DNA of 64,000 bases from Phialophora verrucosa (taxonomy: Eukaryota > Ascomycota > Eurotiomycetes > Chaetothyriales > Herpotrichiellaceae): positions 2,976,001 to 3,040,000 of the forward strand of contig MSED01000004.1 in the NCBI GenBank assembly GCA_002099365.1, in the 5' to 3' direction. The notes beneath the pieces are model-generated. The model was not told the origin of the DNA. It was given only the letters and a program-made list of their open reading frames with translations, and ran no database searches. This document shows positions 11,400-22,580 of the stretch, piece by piece. Position 1 is the first letter of the stretch. Each line of letters begins with the position of its first letter. A program made the position numbers and the translations under genes.

Positions 11400-11966
11400 A
11401 CTTAGCATGGGCTGTTGTCATGGCCTTGCAGAGCGATATCTCCCCGGCTCTACACGCATTGCTCGCCGAACTGGAAGTCCTTGTTAACAACTTCGTGCAT
11501 GTTCGCGGTGGGGACAGTGCCTTCCCAGCGCGGCAACTTGAATATCCGAAATAATTCGGCCCAGTGCCAGTGAACCAGATTGTGGAAAATCGCCCAGGCA
11601 ATTTGGTCGATGGCAGTTTCATATTCTGCCTTCGAGTAAGTCCTCTTCTTGGATGCGGTGCCTCTACCGGCGAAATCGAGCAGGGGATATGTTGACCAAG
11701 GTCACAATAGCAATGCGAACTTACCCAGTATAGGGGCACATTATGTAAGAACATTGTCCAGTCTCAACTGGAAACCGATGTTGGTGATGAGCGGCGCCGG
11801 TAGAAACGTCTTGACGGATGTGCGTGAAATCTCTTTCGCTGCGTCGGTCTCCATGACGTTGTACTGCGCAGCCTAACAGGTCGTAGAACATTGTCAGAAG
11901 AACAGACAAAGATGCCTGGATGGCGCCTGCGAAGGGCATCAGTAGTCCTGGATTGCTGCTAACCAT
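11400..11966 (-). pseudogene. Decayed auxin-efflux-carrier (AEC) family transporter
   Basis: Reading leftward from 11966, the sequence gives GLLMPFAGAIQASLSVLLTM, an apparent intron ending in TTAG, then AAQYNVMETDAAKEIS and KTFLPAPLITNIGFQLRLDN. This is the conserved N-terminal end of fungal AEC/PIN-like membrane carriers (first helix, then the FLPALLITN-type helix). A stop codon follows at once. Another frame resumes with AIDQIAWAIFHNLV and FRIFKLPRWEGTVP, matching the next helix pair, and a third frame shows a degraded SLPLLL-like segment. The large C-terminal half is absent. Multiple frame changes and truncation indicate a pseudogene. The family assignment rests on motif memory, not on a search. 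Confidence 0.6.
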
Positions 11967-12949
11967 GGTTGACGGGTCTGCACTTCTAAATGGTGGCTGT
12001 TAGTGAATGGGGCTTTGGGCATTCAAGTAGGAACTGGCTAGGGAAGGCAAGTAAAGAAGCGAAGCCATTTAAACCGGGGAGACAATTCTTCCTGAAAGGC
12101 GTAACTGATTTTGTTATTATATGTCAATGGTTCGATGTCACTTTAGCTGTCTATTTCACATTGGTGGGAAAGTACGGACCTTCGTGATGCAAATGTAGAG
12201 CATGAAAGCATAGGGGAATATTGGATACTGTGTAACGTACCAAAGACACACACAAAATGTAAACGGCAGATCAACATAAAGAATGTCGTCCAGTACTGTT
12301 TTGAAAGGAGGCACTGACCCGGTGAAACACGTAGTTTGCTACTCTAAAGAGGAATGATTGCGCGATACCTATGAGGCTGTCGTACTCAGGCTTGCCCGAG
12401 ATAGTGTGTTGTATTGCGATACATACCGGCGAAGCGATTGCAGGAAATATGAAAGCGTAATGGACAAGCATGTATAGGATATTTCCATCTCTCGGAATTC
12501 GAAGACAACAAAATTATAGTGGTTGGCGTATTTATCCTTCCAAACTTTTGCAGGTCGGCCCGGCCCAGCTTTAACGCAGTCATATCACAATGTTGAGTGC
12601 TTTTAGGATCCTTTGCTGTAACTCCTGAAAATGTTCCATTGCCGCGTCTACCCCTTTAGCTCCTTTATCCCTTTCGCGCTCTGTGTTGCACCCCTTCCAA
12701 GTCGCTTTTTGCTACCGGATGGTAGAGTGGTCAGCTCGGCATGTAGGCTTAGCTGGCTGTGTTCCATGGTTGTGATTGCCAAATCGTGTCAACTGCCCTG
12801 GATAGTCATTTTTCCATCGCTACTTCTTGAAGGATTTCAGAAATAGCTGCGCTCGTTGCTCTCGAAGTTCGTCTTTCGCTGGAACCTCTGTTTGAGACCC
12901 GCTCTCATCGTTGGGCCTTGCATGAGTTCACCTTTGCAAGGTTCGATGG
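11967..12949. other. Intergenic region with unassigned minus-strand frames
   Basis: About 980 bp. Minus-strand frames at 12271-12471 and 12386-12583 are somewhat hydrophobic (for example MLVHYAFIFPAIASPVCIAI), overlap in different frames and could be further debris of a membrane protein. No family could be recognised and no intact gene is supported. Confidence 0.35.
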
Positions 12950-15648
12950 TTACAGGAAAGGCTCATCTCCAGGATTGATGCGCATAAACGCTGCAATATC
13001 CTGAGGAGTAAGCCCATGATTTCCCGGCTGTGGTTGCATGAAATGAGCGCTGGCCTGGCTTCCGTCCGTCCTGTCTCCGCCCAACTCGAAAGGCCAAGCA
13101 AAACCTTCTGTGTATGGGACTTCCATTTCCGCATCTTCGGAGCATCCTGCCACCTCTGTGAGGGAAGGAAGAGAACCGTTGCCAAAGCTTGGTCCGGTAA
13201 AACATGGAATATGGGCAGTACCCGGAAACCCCATTGATTGGTCCAAGGAGGCCATGTTCGGATCAAGCATAGGCGTGGAGGCGTACACCTGGGCATTGCC
13301 AGCCACGGCGGTATTCCGCAGAGTTTCGGTTTGAGGCATAAACGGCTGTGGAAAGACAAAGTGCTGATCGGATCGAGGAACAGGGTTCTCAGTCGAATTG
13401 TTTCCAGGAAGGGTTTGTGAGGGAATGCTGAGCTCGTCATTAAGGACTGTAAACTGATTGCTACTATCCTCATCCTGGTGGGCAGTGAGCGCAGGTTGCT
13501 GGCAAATGTTTTGCACTCCCGAGGATACGACATCGACGTCGATTTCAATTATATGGGAGAGTCTCTTGATAAGCACCTAGAAACCATTGTTAGCCTAGCA
13601 AAAGCATCATTATAGACAAGGCGACATACTCTTAACACGTCTAAACATTTCTTTGAGCCAATGTCATGGCAGGAAGTACTGGCAAGGATTCGGATTCCGG
13701 TTTCTGTGTCCTTCTGTATTGCGGCGTAATCCTTGTTGCCTTGCTGCGTAGCCAAGAAGAATACCAGAGTGACCAGTGATAGAAACACCGTGTACACAGA
13801 CTGCCACGCGGCTGGAGCGAGGAAGCCTCGTTGAAGCATCTCCTTGGAGCGGGCTATAGTGGACCGTGAGACCTTGATGCATAGTATTGCGCAGCGCAGT
13901 ACCCGTGAATCCAAGGGATTGTCACTCTTTGTCTTGGCTAAATAATGCAGAAAAGGGCGGTACACGAGGATATGGCCAAAGTTATGAACCATCTCGAGCT
14001 CGTAGATGATGCTGAGACGGACTTAGCATGGCACTCAGAGAGGTGGCGCGACATTACCTGTTTAAGGACTGATCCTTGTCCGCCAGACTGAGCGGATCCG
14101 GAAGGCTATCTCGCCAGCTTTTGAAGTCGTTTTCGATTTCTTGGATTGTTATGCTGCTAACATATACCTTCTTTGACTCACCCACGCAACGAGCCTCTGC
14201 ATCCGTCTTCGGATACAATCTCTGCCCTACTTTCCCCATGATGAGTAGCAACCTTAGATACTGTACCGACGCAGCGAACATTCGTTGTGTCGTCAAGGAA
14301 TCTGATCCCCCAGAGCTCTCGTCCGTGTAGTTATATATGTCACCACTTGGCGTAGGCTGATCCACGTAGTCGAGGTTGATCATCCCGGGAAGACCAAGCA
14401 CGGTGCCACTGTAAATGTCGAGTTTGACGATGGTCCAAAATGTCCTGCGTCGAATATATCTCTCGAGTTCGGAAAGTCCGTCGCAAGATGCCTGCGAATG
14501 AAGACCCATCCTCATTGCAGCCGCAACAGCGAGTCCGATTAAAGTGTGTGCTGTCGCAAGACGAGCGGTCGAGATGAGGAAAAGAATCAAACACAGCAAC
14601 GTCTGCAGTGTATGAATGTCTCGGCAGCGATCGAGGTCAACCATTCTTCGAGCAGCAATAAAGTGTCGTGTTCTGGCCAATGTATCAGTGTCTGGACGTG
14701 GCGCCGGGCACCACTTGAACTCACGCTTGATTGACTGCACACTTGCATCCGTACTTTTGATGCGTCTTTCGATGAAACAGGTAGCCCAAAGCAGTTACCG
14801 CATAGAACAATGGTAGAAAATCGTGATCAGAATCTTCGAAGTCCATAAGGTCAAGGTCGTAGATTCGATTTGTGTGTTTCTGAAACGTTGGCTCATGAAG
14901 GAACTGCAGCAACTGATAGGTCTGCCCGAATACCACGTGCAACAACTCAGTTGCTGCCTGCCTCGAAGGAAGGAGTTTTGACGCAGGGAGCTCAGCCGTT
15001 AGAGCTCGCTTGTCTGGCAGCGGGGAGTCAAACAGCCTTGATATAGCATCCAGGGATATGTCTCTGCCATTCCCGAGTTCTGTTACAGGCGGAGCCTGGT
15101 TGAAGAATAGATTGGTCTGCTGAAGGAAAGCAAATCCCGACCCCCCACCGTAGTATTCGGTGAAATTTTTCGTCGATGTTAGCCTTCCTTTTCCATCCAG
15201 CATGTTTTCCAGGTGTTCCTCGGAGCCGACATCGGCCGATCCGAGCGCATCTGCAGTTGGAGTTGGCGATCCAGGAGGAGAGTTAAATATGCCATGAACC
15301 TCAGCGTCAAGCTGATCTGACGGATATTTGGCTTGAAGCCTTGCTATCAAAGCTTTGGCCCGGCGCAAACGATCTTCCAGGATCCTTGTCCGTGGAGCGC
15401 CGGCCCTTTGTTGTCCTCTTGTCGACGTGAAAGTGCAATCTGCGGCTCGTCAGCGAGATCCAAGGTAAAGCAGTCGGAATGACCTAACGCCGCTCAAAGT
15501 CTTCGCAAGCCTTGCAAGGCATTGTGCCGTTGCAGCGGATCTTGCGAATGCGGCATTCGTTGCAGGCCCTGCTCACGCGCGCATATCGCTTTCTCTTTGT
15601 GCCTGAGGGGCCCGGCGAGCCTGCCTGGCTTGCATTGTCGTCTCCCAT
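12950..15648 (-). CDS. Zn2Cys6 fungal-type transcription factor
   Basis: Predicted nuclear DNA-binding regulator. The binuclear zinc cluster is split by an intron: exon 1 (from ATG 15648) gives CNECRIRKIRCNGTMPC and the next exon supplies the last Cys. The joined spacing is C-x2-C-x6-C-x5-C-x2-C-x6-C. A basic stretch (RILEDRLRRAKALIARLQAKY) follows as linker or short coiled coil. The middle carries the fungal-specific regulatory domain, with TAHTLIGLAVAAAMRMGLH, then RRTFWTIVKLDIYSG and a GLPGMIN segment. The C-terminal exon (13576-12950) is Gln/Pro/Asn-rich and acidic, as activation regions often are. At least five exons are needed. An upstream in-frame ATG at 15762 exists, but the 15648 start gives a more usual N-terminus. 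The target genes are unknown, and the adjacent genes are pseudogenes or unrelated. Confidence 0.85.
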
Positions 15649-17045
15649 GATCCAGGTCAATCCAGCAAATGAGTCCACAGGGTTTGCCTCCAAGCGATCA
15701 GAAAACTCGAAAAGCAATGTCAAGGACGAGTTAGAGGTGGAAAGATATTGCGCCCTCCCCACCTTCCCGTTAGGAGGACACTAATCTGGGGGTTCCCCAA
15801 GTCCTGACGTATACCAAGCGCCAGATGCAGCGCATGTGGCGGACGGCCTGCGAAGAAGGATATCTTCGGCAGGGAAAATAGGGCGACTTCCAAGCCTTAC
15901 TTGTGGGAACAGAACTGTTTTGTAAATGACTGTCAGGAGGCCTACGAGTAGTTCACCCAGAAACATGATATGATGTAATTAACTGCTGCAAATTCGCGGT
16001 ACAGCAGCGAGAACCCATTGAAGGCCGGGCGGCGAAAGTTCCCCGGGGAGTTAGGGGGGGTTGTTGCGGGTACGTTGAACGGCCTGGAGAGACGCCGACA
16101 GGCTGATTTGACTGCGGCAGCATCTCGCAGAATTCAATACCACTGTTCTGGGATCTCGGGCGGTGGCGCTGGCTGCACGCACTGGTGGCCCATGGCTGTC
16201 CCTCCTGTGGGCCTTATGCGCGGTGATGTTTCTGCCACCGACAAGACGGCATCCTGAGGTCTGAACTGTCAGAAGCACAAGCCCTTGGCATGCTCGTACA
16301 GTACGAGTAATTAAGCCGACAAGGACTCTAGAAGAGCCTAGAGCGGCCTCTCCCCCGTCACGATCGGGGTGAGCTGCGTGCCGTTTGTCCACAGGCTGCC
16401 GATCTCAATTTCGGGCCGCAAGCTAGCGAGATGCGCGCTGCCCTTGATCTCCGCATCAACAGACAGTGATATCTCGACCGCGTTGTTCGTATCGTACTCG
16501 AAGACAAATCCATTGACTTCTGCGTTGCGGAGATCCCATGCCACCCTTGGTGTTGATCAAGTTTTTCGGCTCAAAAGGATTCTACAATGCAGCGTAGCGA
16601 CGAGCAGCTGCCGCCGTTGGAAATTGTGCTGCTGCACTCAATTAGCCCGTCCTCTCTACTTCACAACTACAATGTGGCCATGAAACTAGAGTCTCGCGCT
16701 TTCAGTCATTTCTGATCACGGCGAAAGGTCACACTACTCCGTACTGTAGCCGGTTATCTCCATGGAGAGGCGTAAGGTCTTTCACAGCGTTGCACGATCT
16801 AGCTTTCGTCCATGGACTGGTCGCGGAGCAAAAGCGGTCCGCATACTTTGCTCAGGTTTTCGCGCTGCTACGCCACGACCATGTCAAGGGCACTGTCGTT
16901 GACAACATCTCGAGCAGGCTGATTTCCTGCGGCCCGTTTCTGTCCGCACTGTCATCATAAATAGGCTACCTTGGACCGAACGGTTGTGCCATGCTCCTCA
17001 CACTTTCGAGACCGGTTGGGCATTGCTGTTACGCAACCGCCTACA
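15649..17045. other. Intergenic region with one unassigned coding-like fragment
   Basis: About 1.4 kb. A minus-strand frame at 16338-16544 (68 codons; AEVNGFVFEYDTNN, IEIGSLWTNGTQLTP) has natural-looking composition but no recognised family and no obvious partner exon, so it may be the tail of a lost gene. The rest contains the promoter of the Zn2Cys6 gene on the left and of the aldo-keto reductase gene on the right. Confidence 0.35.
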
Positions 17046-18357
17046 ATGTCGAACCTCCTTGCACCACCACCCAAGACCAAACTCGGCCATCATCGTCTTC
17101 TCTGTCCCAATGCATCCATCCTCGTCTCTCCTCTCTGCCTTGGCGCCATGGGCTTCGGTAAGATATGGTGAGTGACACCTTGACTTGTTCACATGCTACG
17201 GGGTACGAAGCCGTACTCATCCGAGACCAGGAGCTCGTTGATGGGAGAATGCAACAAGGATAGCACTTATGCAATCCTTGATCACTTCCATGCCGCCGGC
17301 GGCAACTTCATTGATACTGCGAATTACTACATGGACGGAGAGTCCGAGGAATGGCTGGGTGACTGGATGGACGCCCGCCACTTGAGAGACCAAATGGTGA
17401 TCGCGACCAAGTACACAATGCCATACAATGTCCCCAGCCATTTTCCGGAAGGCAGTATCACATCCAACATCGGCGGTTCAAACAGGAAGAGCTTGCGGCT
17501 GTCTCTGTCAGAAAGCCTGAAGCGATTGAAGACGGACTACGTTGACATCCTCTACGTGCATGCCTGGGATGGTGTGACCAGCATTCCCGAGCTGATGAGG
17601 TCTCTGGATGATGTTGTCAAGCAAGGAAAGGTGCTCTACCTGGGAGTCTCAAACTGGCCGGCTTGGTTGGTGGTCAAGGCAAACGACTACGCCCGGCAGC
17701 ATTGCCTGACTACATTTGTAGTCTACCAAGGCTTGTGGAACGTCGTGGCGCGGGACATCGAGCGAGATGTCGTCCCAATGTGCAAAGCGGAGGGCATGGC
17801 GATCACGGTCTGGGAAGCGATGGGGGCTGGAAAGTTCAAGAGTAGGGCCGAGAAAGCGGGACAGGAAAATCGAGTAACCTACGACATGTCCGGAAAAGGA
17901 CTTGATGCATACGAGCGTGTTGCGGACGTTTTGGAACGTATCGGGAAGAGGAAGGGCACGAATGGTCCGGGTATCGCACTAAGGTACATTATGCTGAAGG
18001 TACGAGCACCACTCCGGGGGAGACGACGGTATCAATGACAGCGACAGGCTCCCTACGTGTTCCCGATCATTGGCGGCCGAAAGATCGAGCAATACGACGC
18101 CAACATTGACAACCTGAGCATCCAGCTCTCCGAAGACGACATTCGAGAGATTGAAGCAGCGGCGCCAGTCGATCTGGGATATCCTCACGCATTCTTGTCT
18201 GGCCAGAAGGACAAGCATGTCGGGCCGATGAATCCCACGAAGATCGAGATGTGGTGGGGTGGATATGAGGGAGTCGAGGAACCCAAGGTCTGCTCTCACC
18301 CTTGGTTACATCTTCAGAAGCTAACAGCAACCGCTTGCCATGCAGGCAATTGCATGA
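17046..18357 (+). CDS. Aldo-keto reductase (aryl-alcohol dehydrogenase / NorB-like)
   Basis: Predicted cytosolic NADPH-dependent reductase, 380 aa, with exons 17046-17167, 17231-17999, 18048-18287 and 18346-18357. The TIM-barrel motifs are in order: LCLGAMGFGKIW at the N-terminus, NFIDTANYYMDGESE (catalytic Asp and Tyr), MVIATKYT (catalytic Lys), YVDILYVHAWD (catalytic His), then VFPIIGGRKIEQ and the C-terminal MWWGGYEGVEEPKAIA. This set matches fungal aryl-alcohol dehydrogenase-type AKRs, a group that includes the norsolorinic acid reductase-like proteins of secondary metabolism. The last tiny exon is inferred because the joined end PKAIA resembles family C-termini; reading through instead would add a spurious tail to 18458. 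The Zn2Cys6 gene follows 236 bp downstream on the same strand and may regulate it. Confidence 0.85.
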
Positions 18358-18592
18358 ATGAAATGATAAAGCACGCTTGCCGTAAGCGAACCTTTAGTAC
18401 ATTCCACAAGCTTGGGGTACCTGAGTCATGTTTGGCGTGTCGGACTTCTGTGGGCTAATCTCCGAGTCGTGCATCTCCTCTCTGTGCTCCTGTGTCACCT
18501 CTCTTGCTCCCTTCACTATTTCGGCCAGTACCTGTGACCCATCACTTGGCACAGCTGTGCATTTGGCCCGGCATTTCCTCGAGGTAATCGAA

Positions 18593-20774
18593 ATGTCAAG
18601 ATTTGCAAATCGAACGCGCGATGCACAGCGCACTTGTGCTGAGTGTAAGCCCATTGACGCGCCGACACGCGGAAGCCCGTCTTCAATACTGCAATGAAGC
18701 CTGACTGGAGTGTGTCTGACTGCCCATAGGCAGGCGCAGGAAGGTTCGCTGCACATATGGCCCGGATTCTGCCAATGAATGCACGCGATGTCTTCTGCGA
18801 GGAATCCCGTGCGTCGTACCCAAGCAACATGGCGTAGACGACAACGAGAAGCGGACGCTGAGAGAACGAGTTGCAAAGTTGGAGTCATTGATCGAAACAC
18901 TTCTGGAGCCGAGGGATGCGGGTGGTGAGAGGACGGCTATGGAGGTCGCTGCTCACGGCATCGAAGACCCAGAGTCGGACGACGATCTACCAGAGGTTTC
19001 TCGTAGTGCTCCCCTGGTTGCCGCATTGGAAGCATCGCAAGTACGAGGCAACACTCTAGCTTCCCCTCCTGCTCCGTCGTTCAGTTGTCGCTAACTTCAA
19101 CCAGCTTCTCTCAATACACGGTGCCGATAGACAGCACGATCCTACGTGGCATGGACAGTATCCTCGACGGGACAACTGCGAAGATCAGCACTTTCCCGGC
19201 ATTGCCACAGCTCCTGAAGATGGCTCTCGCCTATGTGACGAGCTTAGATCTGCCATGCCGTCGGCCGCGGAGTTGAGAGGCATCTTTTCTCAAAACACCA
19301 CTTGGTGGGACACATGGCACATGAAGACTTTTGGGACTAACCGACCTTCGGAGACACTTTCACAGTTCCTTGATCGTGCCTACCAACGTGGCACCGTCAT
19401 CGAGTTGGGCTTCCTAATGTCAGCCCTTGGCCGCCAGGATCCCGATAAAGCTACACGCTATCTTCCACTTGTCGACCGCCTGATTCTCGCAAATGATCGA
19501 TACGCAGGCACTCTGGACGGACTCCTCCTAGCAGTCTTCCACGGTAAGGTGTATCTTGACGTAGGTCAGCCTCATCGAGGGTTCCTGTGCAATCGACGTG
19601 GGATCTCCATGGCACAATCTATGGTGATGTTCCGACTCCAGCCTGATTTCAAATTTCTAATGTCTTGCAGAATCTTCACCGCAACTATGCAAAGTCAACC
19701 AAACGAAGCATTGTGTGGTGGACCTTGTACCTTGGTGATCGCTTTTTGTCCATCTTACTCGGTTTACCGTATACCATCTCCGACAACCATTTTACAGTTA
19801 CGCTGACCCATGATCCGACTCAAGTTGGCCATGCATCTCGATCGTTTGTCATTCACTTGGCTGTGGCCATGGGTCGAGTCATTGATCAGGTCCAGCGTCA
19901 TGATGGTCCGAAGTTGTCTGAGGTCCTTGACATCGAAGACCAGCTTGAGTCTTTGGCGAGCAGCAAGCCTAGGTCGTGGTGGAGCCATTCAATACCATCG
20001 GTTGCCGACTCAAATGTCATGAACGACCTACGCGAACGCCTCATCTGCCAAACGCAGTACTTCCTCACCAAAGTTTACCTTCATTTACCGTACCTTCTGA
20101 AGACAGCATCGTCTCATCTCTACAAGAGTAGTAACGCCATAGCTCTTGATTCCGCAAGAGAACTGGTATCGCGGTACCACGCCCTGCGGTCTTACATCCA
20201 TGGCGCGCCAGTCTTCGATTGTCAAACGGTTGATTTCATTGGATTCATGGGTGCAGTGGTGTTGCTAGTTGGGACACGGCGAGGTGGTGGCCTTCCTTCG
20301 CCTGGGGATGTCGAGCTCATCGACAAGACGATTCGTCTCTTGCTGCAATTTGGAGCCGTCAGGACCAACCAGCTTGCCCTGCAGTGTGGCAGCACTCTCG
20401 GGACGCTTCTTGCCTTGTGCCTACCTAGTAGACGGCAAGAATCCCCAATACCGCCCGAGATCCGCATACCGTATTTTGGAGTTCTCCGAGTGTCTTCCCA
20501 AGGAGAAGCTGAATCTTCCAATTGTGCTGCGGCGGAATGGCAGCTAACTTCATCAGACGACCTGGGCAGGGGAGTGGAGGCTACAATTGGTGCCAGCCAG
20601 GGGGAAGAAGTCCAGGAGAGAGGCATACCCACGATTGCATATCAGGGACTATACAGCTCCGACTATGCGATGGATTGGATCCAGGACGAGCCGTACGCAA
20701 TGCCGGACTCGTTGGATTTCATGGCAACCCTGGACGAAGATTGGGAGTCTTTCTTGAAAACCGGCCTCCAATGA
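18593..20774 (+). CDS. Zn2Cys6 fungal-type transcription factor
   Basis: Predicted nuclear regulator. Exon 1 (from ATG 18593) ends inside the zinc cluster. Splicing across the GTAAGC...TAG intron gives CAECRRRKVRC, then C-x2-C-x6-C in ECTRCLLRGIPC, so the spacing is C-x2-C-x6-C-x9-C-x2-C-x6-C. A heptad-like helix follows (LRERVAKLESLIETLLE). The fungal regulatory domain is assembled from further exons. GQPHRGFLCNRRGISMAQSM joins to NLHRN across a 52 bp intron, then comes SIVWWTLYLGDRFLSILLG, a typical motif of this domain. The C-terminus (MDWIQDEPYAMPDSLDFMA) is acidic and aromatic, suiting an activation segment. It lies in tandem behind the aldo-keto reductase gene, so local pathway regulation is plausible but unproven. 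Confidence 0.85.
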
Positions 20775-20901
20775 CACCGGAGCTGACACGGGAGGTCTTT
20801 GGTCAAATACGAGGCGAAACCCGATGGTAGGAAAGTATGGCAAATTCTCAATGCGGGATGGTCCCGACAAGTATCTGACCTCAGCATCGAAAGCGACACC
20901 C

Positions 20902-21357
20902 CTACTTGAGCTGAGTATGGCCACTCCTATGCCAGGTCGCAAGCCTCTTCCCGCAACTCCTGCATCGATGCTGGACGTTCTTGAGGCTACTACACATGTA
21001 CGGGGCGAAAGTGAATATGATCGTCGTGAAGAACAGGCAGCCCGCCCATGCACTGTGGCCGAGGAGTGTCAGAATCGGACATTGACTGACGGGGAGCAGG
21101 CTCACTGACTGGTTCATGTTACCGCTCGTCAGGTTTGTCTTGGTCTTGCCTCTTATGCCACAATATGGGCAGTCCACTACGGCTTCGACGTGCCCGAGAT
21201 CATGGATCGGGGTTGGATTCGGGTAAAGCTGCGGCTGCTCGGCTGCGAACACCTCTGTTTTGTACACAACCCTGGCTGGCGGAGGGGGGATCTGGTATTG
21301 CCTTTTGACGACAAGTCAGCAACCTTCAGGCACACCCAGCGAGGCGTATACAGACAT
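20902..21357 (-). CDS. LITAF-domain small membrane-associated zinc-ribbon protein
   Basis: Small protein with the LITAF/SIMPLE arrangement: an N-terminal Pro-rich segment (IPPPPARVVY, QPQLYPNP), a first zinc half-site VVDCPYCGIRGKT, a hydrophobic membrane-inserting stretch (AWAGCLFFTTIIFTFAP), and a second half-site VQHRCRSCGKRLATWHRSG. A 60 bp intron (GTCAGT...CACAG) must be removed between the half-sites to restore the usual spacing. LITAF proteins sit on endosomal or plasma membranes in eukaryotes. The 5' end is uncertain: a workable model starts at ATG 21357 with a 44 bp first intron, but the donor is weak. The frame is certain from about 21310 leftward to the stop at 20902. It is convergent with the Zn2Cys6 gene, ending 127 bp from it. 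Confidence 0.65.
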
Positions 21358-22580
21358 GTTTGGTAACGCACGGCTGCCTTCGTACGGTGGACACGCTTCC
21401 TGACATTAGCTACATTTCTCAGGCAGGCTGAGAATGAGGATGGGCCAAACCTTTGGTCTCTACGTCGTACATTGTGCGGTGGTTTGTGAGCTTCTACGCC
21501 GGAGGCAGGCAGCAGTGTTGTGTTCTTTGGGGAGGTGGCAATGAGAACGAGTGCCTGATGCTGCACAACTTGTATTTGAGGGTACACCCAGTCCTCCACA
21601 ACGATTCATTCAGTTTCGCAAACAGCAGGCAGAAACATTTTCCCCTGCAGAAGTCCTCCTCTCAGCCACCAGGCTTGCGTGTTAGAAGGAGAACACAGGG
21701 ACGCTTCTCCTCCCGTCCTTACGGTCGGGTAACCAGGCTCTACCTGAACTTTAGGAGACACTCGGTTGGTCATTGGCCGCATCTCTGCGGGACATGGATG
21801 GACAGAGGACGTTGGAATTCCCTGTGCTGCACGGTCTATAATACCGGGTATCAAGAATGGCGGATGCCTGATTCCGCCCCTGGCAAGTCGTAATAACGCG
21901 GGCGGATTGGCATGCAGCATACGGGCTTCCTCAATGCTACTGGATTCAGAAGCCCAAAGAATTGACTGCTGGAAGGCTCTCCGAGATGGACTTGCTTGCA
22001 GGGGAAATGGACCGATATCGTCCAACATTGAATTGTCCTGGCTGTGCTACGGGTCTGAAGTCAGCGCTGCAAAAGATGGAGTACGACCAGCAGGTGATGA
22101 TACTGAGATACAGTAACTTACACAGCACCGCAAGCGGAGTGCCCGAAACCTTGAATATCTCCCGCTCCTCTCGAATGGTATTGCGTACCGTCGCACAGCG
22201 TCGGTTCTCTGAACCTCTAGCGAGGTCTGGCTCGCTCGCAGCCGTGGTATATATCTAGTTAGACGAGTATCCTAATGTATATTAATTGTATATGTCGTGG
22301 GCCAAGTGCCGAAAGCCCCGGGGCTGTTTAGCTCGTATCGCTGACACGGATACGTACAAGTTGCTTCCCTAGTTCCTCGGTTCTCACATTGCCGTCAGCC
22401 TAACCTCGACCTCCTGAACTTCCTGTATGTTTATCTTTTTGATGCAATCCTGCAGTAATTATCTTGTCCTGTCTTGTCCTACAGACGCAGTACGAGTATT
22501 GAACCGAATTGCGCTGCCGACTCTAGAACCTCGAAGCGCATCTTTCATGTGTTGATTCATACACGCCCCACGGCCGGACC
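21358..22580. other. Intergenic region, no gene seen
   Basis: About 1.2 kb. Frames of 100-146 codons on both strands (21453-21893 plus, 21606-22028 minus) overlap each other and contain no recognisable motif. The left side may hold an unrecognised first exon of the LITAF-like gene. The right side is the promoter of the Nod19-like gene. Confidence 0.4.
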
